Part shown: positions 47,220 through 55,330 of the stretch, piece by piece
How the letters are laid out: each line of letters opens with the position of its first letter
How positions within the stretch are numbered: the stretch's first letter is position 1
Assembly: GCF_017876115.1 (NCBI RefSeq)
Contig: NZ_JAGINO010000003.1
Span: 248,001-312,000 of the forward strand
Direction: 5' to 3'
DNA: 64,000 bases
Source of the DNA: Azospirillum picis
GTDB lineage: Bacteria; Pseudomonadota; Alphaproteobacteria; Azospirillales; Azospirillaceae
Translations under genes and position numbers: made by a program
Notes under the pieces: generated by a model
Databases searched by the model: none
The model's input: the letters and a program-made list of their open reading frames with translations, nothing else
Told to the model about the DNA's origin: nothing

Positions 47220-47942
47220 CTAGAACGGCTTCGGCCGCACCTTGATCTCGTGTTCCGGCGGTCCGTCGCTGCCGTCCGGATACCTGCCGCGATAGTATCC
47301 CTTCTGCCAGCGCTCCTGTGCCGCCGAGCTGCCGGGAACGCCCAAATCCTGGTTGAACCGGCTGCGGGATTCCGCCCAGTTGCGGTATTGCGCCGCCGTT
47401 TCGGGATCGCTGTCGAGATCGCGCACTTCCGGCGTCAGGCTTTCCACAAGCCCGCGCTGAATCGGCATCAGATGGGCGAACGGCTCCCCCTTCTCCCAGG
47501 TCACCGGAACGCCGGGCGCCGTGAACTTCCAGTTCATGGTGAAGGGATAGGGTGACCAGTCGGTTTCCATGATCCCCGACAGGCCGATGATCCCGTGCTT
47601 GGGATAGTTCAGCGGGCCCGTCACCATCAGGTTCACGCCGGGCGGCGTCCGGAACAGCGCCGCCACATGGAACGTCAGCACGCCGCTGCCGAAATGGCTG
47701 GCCGGCAGCAGGGGATGCGCCTCGTCAGCGGCGACCTGGATCGCATCCGTGCCGGTGCCGCCGGTCCATGTGGCCGTCACGCGCACCGGGCAGCAGACCT
47801 CCCAGCCATGCATGCTGGCGATGTTCAGCGGCAGGCACCGGTAGCCGTACTGCTCCGGCAGGGCGTCGATCCAATCACGCGTCGCGCGCGCCGGCCGGAT
47901 ATCGGGAACCACGCCCGACAAAGGATAAGCGATCAGCGTCAT
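47220..47942 (-). CDS. Conserved hypothetical protein, DUF6065-like
   Basis: 240 residues, no signal peptide or membrane segment. It begins MTLIAYPLSGVVPDIRPARATRDWIDALPE (shown to the core RDWIDALPE), followed by YGYRCLPLNIASMHGWEV, HFGSGVLTFHVAALFRTPPG, NLMVTGPLNYPKHGI and a long C-terminal charged part with WEKGEPFAHLMPIQRG. The pattern matches what I remember of the DUF6065 family, which has no known function. Conserved Trp/His/Cys-rich runs suggest a compact enzyme or ligand-binding fold. Convergent with gmk. Confidence 0.7.
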   Translation of the reverse strand: MTLIAYPLSGVVPDIRPARATRDWIDALPEQYGYRCLPLNIASMHGWEVCCPVRVTATWTGGTGTDAIQVAADEAHPLLPASHFGSGVLTFHVAALFRTPPGVNLMVTGPLNYPKHGIIGLSGIMETDWSPYPFTMNWKFTAPGVPVTWEKGEPFAHLMPIQRGLVESLTPEVRDLDSDPETAAQYRNWAESRSRFNQDLGVPGSSAAQERWQKGYYRGRYPDGSDGPPEHEIKVRPKPF

Positions 47943-48048
47943 ACGGCCATCCTGCCAGAGTTCCTCATCCCCCGTAAGCCGGTGACCACAAGAAGATCAC
48001 GGGTCCCCGCCCGGAGTGCCGGCGATTCCACAGCCCGCCGAAAGTAGT

Positions 48049-48071
48049 GGTTAACCCCGATATTCCGATAT
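48049..48071. promoter_or_regulatory. Possible regulatory elements upstream of the chemoreceptor
   Basis: GGTTAACC palindrome (48049-48056) directly followed by two CCGATAT direct repeats (48057-48063 and 48065-48071). The repeats resemble the sigma-28 -10 core (CCGATA), but no -35 at correct spacing is seen. Confidence 0.3.
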
Positions 48072-48179
48072 GGGCGAAAGCATCTATCCAGACCCCATCG
48101 AATCGGCCGTGGAGCGTATTGCGATGCGATGCGGCCATGACCCTGTGCCCTGCCGCCGTCATCGAGGAAAGATCAGGAG

Positions 48180-49868
48180 ATGATCCGCAGAATCCGTAGC
48201 ATCAAGGCAAAGCTCCTGATCCTTCAGGGGTTGTTCCTCGTCGCCATCCTGGCATCCGGCGTCTGGTCCGCCGCGTCGAAGCGGGCAACCATGATCGAAG
48301 GCTACCGGAACTCGATCGAGGCGGTGGTCCAGACCTCGCTGTCGATCATCAAGTCCTACGACGCACGCGCGGCGAAGGGCGAGTTCGGCCGGGAAGAGGC
48401 GCAGGCCCTCGCCAAAGACTCCTTGCGGTCGCTGCGCTTCTTCGGCGGCGAGTACATGTTCGGCTACGAATTCGACGGCCTGAACGTCTTCCACGGCGTC
48501 CGCCCGGACCTGGAAGGCACGCGCAAGCTGGCCGACTTCAAGGACAGCAACGGGGTGCTGGTGATCCGCGGACTGATCGACTCGGCCCGCAGCGGAAACG
48601 GTTTCCTCATCTACAATTTTCCCAAGGCCGGTGGCAGCGAGCCGATGCCCAAACTCGCCTATGCCGCCATCTACGAGCCATGGGGCTGGATGATCGGCAC
48701 CGGCGTCTACATCGACGACGTCGATGCCGCCTTCCGCGCCACGCTGGTCGAAACGCTGCTGGTCACGCTGCTGGCGGCTCTGCTGCTCGGGCTGTTCGGC
48801 TTCCGGCTGGTGTCGCGCATCGGCAAGGGGCTGGACGGCATCGGGCGGGCCACCGGCCGCATCGCCGCCGGCGAACTGGCGGCGGAGGTGGAGGGCACCG
48901 ACCGCCCCGACGAGATCGGAACGCTCTCCCGGTCGGTCGAAACCCTGCGCCGCTCGGCGATCGAGGCCGAAGACCTGCGCCGCCGCCATGCCGATCTCGA
49001 AGCGCGGCAGGAGCGTGAACGCCGTGCCGCCATGGCTCAATTGGCCGACGAGTTCGAGCGCACCGTCGGCGGGCTGGTCCGCGCCGTCGCCGAATCCGCG
49101 GGCTCGTTGTCCCAAACCTCCGGTGCGATGAGTGCGGGGGCGGAACAGACGAAGCGGCTGATGGACGAGGCCGCCCATGCCGCCGGGACCACGTCCGGCA
49201 ACGTGCAGGCGGTGGCCGGCGCCACAGAGGAGCTGGCGGCGTCGATCCGCGAGATCTCGCAGCAGATCGCCCAATCGGCCAACGGCTCGGCCCGCGCCGT
49301 CGAGGACGTCCGTCGCACCTACGCCCTGATCGAACAACTGGACGGCGTCGCCCGCCGCACGGTCGAGGTGGTCGACCTGATCCGTTCCATCGCCGCGCAG
49401 ACCAACCTGCTGGCGCTCAACGCGACCATCGAGGCCGCCCGTGCGGGCGAGGCCGGGAAGGGCTTCGCGGTGGTGGCGTCGGAGGTCAAGAACCTCGCCA
49501 ACCAGACCGCCAAGGCCACCGACGACGTCCAGGCGCAGATCGCCGCGATGACCGATGCCACCGCTTCGGTCGTCGAGGCCATGCGCGGCGTCGGCGGCGC
49601 CATCGAGACGGTGAACAGCGTCGCCTCCAGCATCTCCGCCGCCATCGAGGAGCAGGGAGCGGCGACCGGCGACATCAGCCGCAACGTCAACGAGGCGGCG
49701 CAGGGCGTCACCTCCGTGTCCAACAGCCTGGGCATGGTGTGCAGCCACGCCACCGCCACCGGTCAGGCGTCGTCCGACGTGGCTGCCGCCGCCCGCGCCA
49801 TGGGCGACCGCACCGACCGCATGCTGGCGGAGGTGTCCGCCTTCGTTGCCCGCATCCACCAGGGGTGA
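48180..49868 (+). CDS. Methyl-accepting chemotaxis protein with a Cache sensor
   Basis: 562 residues. Membrane helix 1 (about 8-31), a single-Cache periplasmic domain (32-185; [24 protein letters not shown] and [16 protein letters not shown] are typical of sCache_2), membrane helix 2 (188-208), HAMP (210-262), and a cytoplasmic signalling coiled coil with the CheW/CheA hairpin tip [21 protein letters not shown] (first 20 residues given in part). No C-terminal CheR-binding pentapeptide (NWETF) is present; the end is FVARIHQG. The ligand is unknown. No other chemotaxis genes are adjacent. Confidence 0.93.
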   Translation: MIRRIRSIKAKLLILQGLFLVAILASGVWSAASKRATMIEGYRNSIEAVVQTSLSIIKSYDARAAKGEFGREEAQALAKDSLRSLRFFGGEYMFGYEFDGLNVFHGVRPDLEGTRKLADFKDSNGVLVIRGLIDSARSGNGFLIYNFPKAGGSEPMPKLAYAAIYEPWGWMIGTGVYIDDVDAAFRATLVETLLVTLLAALLLGLFGFRLVSRIGKGLDGIGRATGRIAAGELAAEVEGTDRPDEIGTLSRSVETLRRSAIEAEDLRRRHADLEARQERERRAAMAQLADEFERTVGGLVRAVAESAGSLSQTSGAMSAGAEQTKRLMDEAAHAAGTTSGNVQAVAGATEELAASIREISQQIAQSANGSARAVEDVRRTYALIEQLDGVARRTVEVVDLIRSIAAQTNLLALNATIEAARAGEAGKGFAVVASEVKNLANQTAKATDDVQAQIAAMTDATASVVEAMRGVGGAIETVNSVASSISAAIEEQGAATGDISRNVNEAAQGVTSVSNSLGMVCSHATATGQASSDVAAAARAMGDRTDRMLAEVSAFVARIHQG

Positions 49869-50008
49869 CCGCCGGGCGGTGTCGGCAGTCGGGCAACGCC
49901 GGTGGTCCGGGATGACGCCGGCGATCGACCCGGCCGGATGCATTCGGAGCCGATCCGCGCTATGGATGAAGCCAGCCAGCCCCCGCGACGTTCGCCGGAC
50001 AGGACACC

Positions 50009-50095
50009 ATGAGCACGCCCCTCCCCGTCGCCTCCCCCGTCACCCTACACAGCGGCCGGCCCGCTGCCGGCGGCGGGCGGGGGGCCAGGCCGTGA
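50009..50095 (+). CDS. Possible 28-residue leader ORF overlapping modE-like start
   Basis: ATG at 50009 preceded by AGGA at 5-base spacing; it encodes a Pro/Gly/Arg-rich peptide (MSTPLPVASPVTLHSG...) and stops at TGA sharing GTGA with the next gene. May be a translational-coupling leader; equally may be chance. Confidence 0.3.
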   Translation: MSTPLPVASPVTLHSGRPAAGGGRGARP

Positions 50096-50517
50096 CCCGC
50101 CTGCGCATCCGGATCGATTTCGAGACCGGCGGCTCGATCGGCCCGGGGAAGATTGCGCTGCTCGAACGGATCCGCGAAACCGGCTCGATTTCCGCCGCCG
50201 GCCGGGCGCTCGGCATGTCCTATCGCCGGGCATGGCTGCTGGTGGACGACCTCAACCGCATCTTCCGTGACCCGGTGGTCAGTGCGGCCGTCGGCGGGAA
50301 GCATGGCGGCGGCACCGTCCTGACCTCGTTCGGCGAGCAGGTGATCGACCATTACCGCGCGGTCGAACGCGAGGCCCACGTCGCCACCGCCCACCGCCTG
50401 GCGGCGCTGGCGGCGGGCACCAACCCCGGCTACGGCGCCGACAAGCAGGCCGACGACGGCAGCTTCCTCAACGATCCGGCACTGGGGCCGGGTTGCGGTT
50501 CAGGATCGGGGCCGTGA
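50092..50517 (+). CDS. ModE-like winged-helix regulator lacking molybdate domains
   Basis: 141 residues. The LysR-like winged helix of ModE is clear (IGPGKIALLERIRETGSISAAGRALGMSYRRAWLLVDDLNR and GGGTVLTSFGEQVIDHYRAVE, given in parts). It has no MOP/TOBE molybdate-binding domains, as in the one-domain ModE forms. It may regulate molybdate uptake or use; no mod genes are adjacent, though moaC/moeA lie 33 kb away in this window. GTG start at 50092. The C-terminal 25 residues are low-complexity. Confidence 0.85.
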   Translation: MTRLRIRIDFETGGSIGPGKIALLERIRETGSISAAGRALGMSYRRAWLLVDDLNRIFRDPVVSAAVGGKHGGGTVLTSFGEQVIDHYRAVEREAHVATAHRLAALAAGTNPGYGADKQADDGSFLNDPALGPGCGSGSGP

Positions 50518-50570
50518 GGGGGGACCGGTGAGACGGGAGCCGTGACGCTGCCCGGCCGACGGCGCGCGGA

Positions 50571-50981
50571 TCACTCCGGCGGCACTTCGCGCGGCTTGCG
50601 GTCCTCCCCGATCGCGACGTAGGTGAACATGCCCTCGGTCACCTTGATCGGGTCGGAGCCGGAGCGCTCGCGCCGGACCCAGGTCTCGATGCGGACGCGG
50701 ATCGACGTGCGCCCGACCTTCTCGATGCGGGCGAAACAGCTCACCTCGTCGCCGACGAACACCGGCTTGTGGAAGGTCATCGCCTCGATTCCCACCGTGG
50801 CGACCCGTCCGTGGCTGCGCCGGACCGCCACGGTGCCGCCGGCCAGGTCCATCTGGGCCAGCAGCCAGCCGCCGAAGATGTCGCCGTTGGGGTTGGTGTC
50901 CGCCGGCATGGCGATCGCCCGCAATGCCGGGCCGCCTTCGAAGGTCCTCGGATCGATGTCGTCGGTCTCAGCGCTGCTCAT
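50571..50981 (-). CDS. Acyl-CoA thioesterase, YciA/hotdog family
   Basis: 136 residues. Single hotdog fold with NPNGDIFGGWLLAQMDLAGG (active-site aspartate), AMTFHKPVFVGDEVSCFARI and VRIETWVRR. Hydrolyses acyl-CoAs; substrate range unknown. Good ribosome site (GGAGG) before the ATG at 50981. Divergent from parE. Confidence 0.93.
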   Translation of the reverse strand: MSSAETDDIDPRTFEGGPALRAIAMPADTNPNGDIFGGWLLAQMDLAGGTVAVRRSHGRVATVGIEAMTFHKPVFVGDEVSCFARIEKVGRTSIRVRIETWVRRERSGSDPIKVTEGMFTYVAIGEDRKPREVPPE

Positions 50982-51053
50982 GGTCCCTCCGGCGTCCTGC
51001 AGATTTCCGCACAAAAGCTTGTGGCACCGCACTATAAACGCCCCAGGATGAGC

Positions 51054-51082
51054 TTGCGCACCCCTGACGAAATTCCTATCAT
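51054..51082 (+). promoter_or_regulatory. Predicted parE promoter giving a leaderless transcript
   Basis: TTGCGC (51054-51059), 17-bp spacer, TATCAT (51077-51082). Transcription from it would start about 51088-51089, at the parE ATG, and no ribosome site precedes that ATG. Confidence 0.55.
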
Positions 51083-51088
51083 TGCACC

Positions 51089-53077
51089 ATGAGCGATCTT
51101 TTCGAGAACACGGCTCCTAAGGCCGACAGCTACTCCGCCCAGGACATCGAGGTTCTGGAGGGGCTTGAACCGGTTCGCCGGCGGCCCGGCATGTATATCG
51201 GCGGCACCGATGACCGTGCGCTGCACCATCTGGTCGCCGAGGTGCTGGACAACGCCATGGACGAGGCGGTGGCCGGCCATGCGAGTCGGATCGATCTGGA
51301 GCTGTCCGCCGACGGATCGGTGATGGTCCGCGACAACGGTCGCGGCATCCCTATCGACGACCATCCGAAATATCCCGGAAAGTCGGCGCTGGAGGTCATT
51401 CTCACCACGCTGCACTCCGGCGGCAAGTTCTCCAACAAGGTGTACCAGACCTCGGGCGGCCTGCACGGCGTCGGCCTGTCGGTGGTGAACGCCCTGTCGG
51501 ACCGGCTGACGGTCGAGATCGCCCGCGACAAGCAACTCTTTGTCCAGGACTATAGCCGCGGCCTGCCGCAGGGACGGCTGGCGCCCAAGGGGCACGTCAA
51601 CCGCCGCGGCACGACCATCCGCTTCCATCCCGATCCCGAGATCTTCGGCGAGACCGCTCATTTCGAGCCGCACCGCCTCTACCGGATGGCGCGCTCGAAG
51701 GCCTACCTGTACCGCGGGGTCGAGATCCGCTGGAGCTGCGACCCGGCGCTCCTGTCCGTCGACGCCACCACCCCGGCATCGGACACCCTGCATTTCCCGG
51801 GCGGGCTGCAGGACTACCTGACGGCGGCGCTGAAGGACCGCAGGACGCTCACCCCCTCCCCCTTCGCCGGCGCGCTGGACTTCCCGAACGGCCAGGGCCG
51901 GGTCGAATGGGCGGTCGCCTGGCCGGATGACGACGAAGGCTTCTCGCACACCTACTGCAACACCATCCCGACCCCGCAAGGCGGCACGCACGAGGCCGGG
52001 TTGCGCACCGCGCTGACCCGCGGGCTGAAAGCGTATGGCGAGCTGACCAGCAACAAGCGCGCCGGACAGGTCACCGCCGACGACGTGATGGGCGAGGCCT
52101 GCGTGCTGCTGTCCGTCTTCATCCGCGAGCCGCATTTCCAGGGCCAGACCAAGGAAAGGCTGGTGACGGCCGAAGCGCAGCGGCTGGTCGAGGCCGCGGT
52201 CAAGGACCACTTCGACCATTGGCTGTCGGGCGACCCGCACAGCGCCAGCGCGCTGCTGGAGCGGCTGATCGAGAAGGCCGAGGAGCGGGCGCGGCGCAAG
52301 CAGTCCAAGGAGATGACGCGCAAGTCGGCGACCCGGCGGCTGCGGCTGCCCGGCAAGCTGGCCGACTGCTCGCGCAATTCCCCGGAAGGCACCGAGATCT
52401 TCCTGGTGGAGGGCGACTCGGCCGGCGGCTCGGCCAAGCAGGCGCGCCAGCGCGAGACCCAGGCCATCCTGCCGCTGCGCGGCAAGATCCTGAACGTCGC
52501 CAGCGCGTCCGTCGACAAGATGAAGGCCAACCAGGAGCTGAACGACCTGGTCCAGGCGCTGGGCTGCGGGACCGGCAAGGACTTCTCGACCGAGAAGCTG
52601 CGCTATGAACGGGTCATCATCATGACCGACGCCGACGTCGACGGCGCTCACATCGCCTCGCTGCTGATGACCTTCTTCTACCGCGAGATGCCCGCCCTGA
52701 TCCAGGAGGGCCATCTGTACCTCGCCCTGCCGCCGCTCTACCGCCTCAGCCACGGCAACAAGCAGGTCTATGCCCGCGACGACGCCCACAAGGACGAGCT
52801 GCTGGCCAGGATGTTCAAGGGCAAGAAGCCCGACATCAGCCGCTTCAAGGGCCTGGGCGAGATGATGCCGGCGCAGCTCCGCGACACCACCATGGATCCG
52901 GGCAAGCGGTCGCTCCTGCGCGTGGTCGTCCCCAACGCCGCCGATCCGGAGGAAAAGCCGGAGTTCGAGCGCACCCGCTCGCTGGTCGAGGAGCTGATGG
53001 GCAAGAAGGCGGAGCTGCGCTTCCGCTTCATCCAGGACAACGCGAAGTTCGTGAAGGCCGACGACATCGACGTCTGA
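51089..53077 (+). CDS. parE: DNA topoisomerase IV subunit B
   Basis: 662 residues; GHKL ATPase (Bergerat fold), transducer and Toprim domains. N-box LDNAMDEAVAGHA, G1 VRDNGRGIPIDDH, TSGGLHGVGLSVVNALS, and Toprim EIFLVEGDSAGGSAKQAR and DADVDGAHI are present. Length and lack of the ~170-residue GyrB insertion place it with ParE. With ParC it decatenates daughter chromosomes; parC is not in the window. The ATG at 51089 lacks a ribosome site (see promoter). Confidence 0.94.
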   Translation: MSDLFENTAPKADSYSAQDIEVLEGLEPVRRRPGMYIGGTDDRALHHLVAEVLDNAMDEAVAGHASRIDLELSADGSVMVRDNGRGIPIDDHPKYPGKSALEVILTTLHSGGKFSNKVYQTSGGLHGVGLSVVNALSDRLTVEIARDKQLFVQDYSRGLPQGRLAPKGHVNRRGTTIRFHPDPEIFGETAHFEPHRLYRMARSKAYLYRGVEIRWSCDPALLSVDATTPASDTLHFPGGLQDYLTAALKDRRTLTPSPFAGALDFPNGQGRVEWAVAWPDDDEGFSHTYCNTIPTPQGGTHEAGLRTALTRGLKAYGELTSNKRAGQVTADDVMGEACVLLSVFIREPHFQGQTKERLVTAEAQRLVEAAVKDHFDHWLSGDPHSASALLERLIEKAEERARRKQSKEMTRKSATRRLRLPGKLADCSRNSPEGTEIFLVEGDSAGGSAKQARQRETQAILPLRGKILNVASASVDKMKANQELNDLVQALGCGTGKDFSTEKLRYERVIIMTDADVDGAHIASLLMTFFYREMPALIQEGHLYLALPPLYRLSHGNKQVYARDDAHKDELLARMFKGKKPDISRFKGLGEMMPAQLRDTTMDPGKRSLLRVVVPNAADPEEKPEFERTRSLVEELMGKKAELRFRFIQDNAKFVKADDIDV

Positions 53078-53218
53078 TGCGGTCCGCCGGGCTGTCTCCG
53101 GCCGGTTCCTCCGCCGGCTGGGGCCGGGCATAGGCCGAATCGGCGGGCCGCCCGCGCTCGCCATCGCGGCCGCGGGTTCCCATATCCGCGGGAGCGAAAT
53201 TCACCGACGGTCCTTCCG

Positions 53219-53773
53219 ATGCGCAGCCTTGCACCGCTTGCCGCCCTGCTGGCGAGCGTCGCCGCACTCGCCGCCTGCACCAACGAACGGGTGGTGGCGA
53301 GCGAGCCGGCGCCGGCCTACACGATGAGCGAAGTCGCCTATGCCGCGGCAAATCGCGATCTGCGGGTGGTCCTGTACGGCGACCCCTTCGGCCTCACTCC
53401 GGAACGGCTGGCCGACAAGGTGCTGCCCCACATGCAGAACCGGGTCGCCGGCGTGGTTACCCACCTGACCACCACCCCCGACGAGTCGGCGCGGCCGATC
53501 TACAAGGTGGTACTGGCCTTCAACGTGGCGCAGACCACCCTGAACTCCGAACTGTGCGGAAGCGTGCCGATCCCCACCCGTCCGCCGGGCGGGGCCATCG
53601 TGGTGCAGGGCGCCTTCTGCCGCCAGGGCGGCGCCCTGACCGGGGCCACCGGCTGGCTCGACCAGCCGCAGGGCCCGGACGATCCCGATTTCCGCAGCCT
53701 GATCAGCGACATGACCTTCACGCTGTTCCCGACGCGGCGTGCCGACGACTCCTGCGGCGGGCTCGACTGCTGA
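53219..53773 (+). CDS. Putative lipoprotein of unknown function
   Basis: 184 residues. Signal II: basic start, hydrophobic LAPLAALLASVAALAAC with lipobox LAAC and lipidated C20, so probably anchored in the outer or inner membrane. The rest shows no family I can name. Four further cysteines (SELCGS, GAFCRQG, SCGGLDC) suggest disulfides, and a run of NRDLRVVLYGDPFGL. Follows parE by 141 bases. Confidence 0.78.
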   Translation: MRSLAPLAALLASVAALAACTNERVVASEPAPAYTMSEVAYAAANRDLRVVLYGDPFGLTPERLADKVLPHMQNRVAGVVTHLTTTPDESARPIYKVVLAFNVAQTTLNSELCGSVPIPTRPPGGAIVVQGAFCRQGGALTGATGWLDQPQGPDDPDFRSLISDMTFTLFPTRRADDSCGGLDC

Positions 53774-53788
53774 GCGCCCCTGTGGGCG

Positions 53789-54496
53789 TCAGCGCCGCAG
53801 GAGCCAGTCCCGCATCAGCGCGGTGACCGCCTGCGGCTGTTCCATCGCCGCCAGGTGGCCACAATCCTCGATCAGCACCAGCCGCGCGCCGGGGATGGCG
53901 TCCGCCATCTCCTCGTGCAGCGCAGGAGGCGTCAGGGCATCCTGCCGCCCGCAGGCCACCAGCACCGGGCAACGGATCGCCGGCAGGCCGGGGCGGCTGT
54001 CCGGGCGGTTGATGATCGCCTCCTGCTCGCGGGCGTAGCCATCGATCCCGACCCGCTCCATCTGCGCCAGCACCGCACGAACGAAGCTTTCGTCCGACAG
54101 CCGGTCCGGGTGGATCAGGCGCGGAAGCGCGGCGCGGATCACCTGGCCGAACCTGCCCTGGCGGGCAAGCGCGACCGCCTCGCGGCGATTGGCGGTCGCC
54201 TCCGTGCTGTCTGGACGGGCATTGGTGTCGAGCAGCGCCGCCCGCTCCACCCGCTCCGGCGCGCGGCGCAGGATCTCCAGCGCGACATAGCCGCCCATCG
54301 ACAGTCCGGCGACCGCGAACCGGCCCGGTGCCTCGGAGAGGACGAGGTCGGCCATGGCGGCGATCGAATCGCAGCCGGCGAGTTCCACCACCCGCGGATC
54401 GGCGACGTCGGCGAGGTGGCGGACCTGATGGTCCCAGAGCGCGGCGTCCAGCGGCATTCCCGGCAGCAGGACCAGGGCGGAACGATCGGCCGGCAT
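53789..54496 (-). CDS. Alpha/beta-hydrolase
   Basis: 235 residues. Nucleophile elbow AGLSMGG (Ser), oxyanion LLPGMPLD, and the terminal His in EDCGHLAAMEQP; an aspartate precedes in CGRQDALTPPA. Substrate unknown. AGGGG 8 bases before the ATG at 54496; the upstream ATG at 54517 would overlap the preceding gene by ATGA. Probably co-transcribed with the isochorismatase-like gene. Confidence 0.9.
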   Translation of the reverse strand: MPADRSALVLLPGMPLDAALWDHQVRHLADVADPRVVELAGCDSIAAMADLVLSEAPGRFAVAGLSMGGYVALEILRRAPERVERAALLDTNARPDSTEATANRREAVALARQGRFGQVIRAALPRLIHPDRLSDESFVRAVLAQMERVGIDGYAREQEAIINRPDSRPGLPAIRCPVLVACGRQDALTPPALHEEMADAIPGARLVLIEDCGHLAAMEQPQAVTALMRDWLLRR

Positions 54497-54513
54497 TGTC
54501 TTTCCCCTTCCAG

Positions 54514-55059
54514 TCATTTGATCAAGGCGATGAGTTGCTTGAAGGCGGGCGTGCCGGCACGCTCCAGCCATTCGAACAGAACCATCTCCGTGGTCACGAT
54601 GGTGATTCCGGCGCCGCGCAGCCGCTCGATCGCCGTGTGATGGTTGGCCGGGCTGCGCGACGACACCGCGTCGGCGACGACGAACACCGAGCGGCCGGCC
54701 TCCTGCAGGCCGAGCGCGGTCTGCAGGACGCAGACATGCGCCTCCGTCCCGCACAGCACCACCTGCGGACGCGCCAAGTCGTCGAGCGCACGGTTGAAGG
54801 CCGCCTCCCCGGTGGAGGAAAAGCTGATCTTCTCGATCACCGGCGTCCCCGGCGGAAGCTCCGCGCGCACCTCGGCAACGGTGGCGCCGAGACCGCGGGG
54901 ATACTGCTCTGTCACCACGACCGGCACCGAGAGGGCAGCGGCCCCCCTCAGCAGCATGGCGGCATGGCGCAGGACGGGACCGGCGCCGTGAATGGCCGGC
55001 AGCAGGCGCTCCTGCAGGTCGACGACGACCAGCACCGACTCCTGGGCACGAAGATGCAT
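54514..55059 (-). CDS. Isochorismatase-family cysteine hydrolase
   Basis: 181 residues. The family triad is D14 (VVVDLQERLL), K77 (VIEKISF) and C110 (GTEAHVCVLQTAL). Similar to the YcaC/nicotinamidase-related group; substrate unknown. GAGAAGG before the ATG at 55059. It sits immediately upstream of the alpha/beta-hydrolase, suggesting a small catabolic pair. Confidence 0.9.
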   Translation of the reverse strand: MHLRAQESVLVVVDLQERLLPAIHGAGPVLRHAAMLLRGAAALSVPVVVTEQYPRGLGATVAEVRAELPPGTPVIEKISFSSTGEAAFNRALDDLARPQVVLCGTEAHVCVLQTALGLQEAGRSVFVVADAVSSRSPANHHTAIERLRGAGITIVTTEMVLFEWLERAGTPAFKQLIALIK

Positions 55060-55236
55060 CGCGGGCCTTCTCACCGTTCGGTTCTCATTCCCCCAAGGAG
55101 ACTCGCTGCCACCGGCGATGGCAAGGCCAAAGGACGCGACTCGCCGCGGCGCCGGACCGCCTGCCGTCGCAGGGTGCGAATCCCGCAAAGGCGGCGTGTT
55201 TTCACGACTATTTTAGGGTCCGGAACACCGGATCTA

Positions 55237-55264
55237 TTGACATGGGCCTTTGACTTCCTATTCT
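55237..55264 (+). promoter_or_regulatory. Predicted promoter of the DEAD-box helicase gene
   Basis: TTGACA (55237-55242), 16-bp spacer, TATTCT (55259-55264), 66 bases before the ATG at 55331. Leaves a ~60-base leader. Confidence 0.6.
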
Positions 55265-55330
55265 GCGGCCCTATCCAGGCATCGAGCGGTGAGCGCTCGA
55301 TTTGCGCACTCCAGAACAGAAACAGGTTGG

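Noticed and set aside
48041..48080. Sigma-28 flagellar promoter before the chemoreceptor
   Set aside because: CCGATA-like core is present but the -35 is not at the right distance.
55155..55200. tRNA T-loop-like sequence (GGGTGCGAATCCCGC)
   Set aside because: No acceptor, D or anticodon arms around it.
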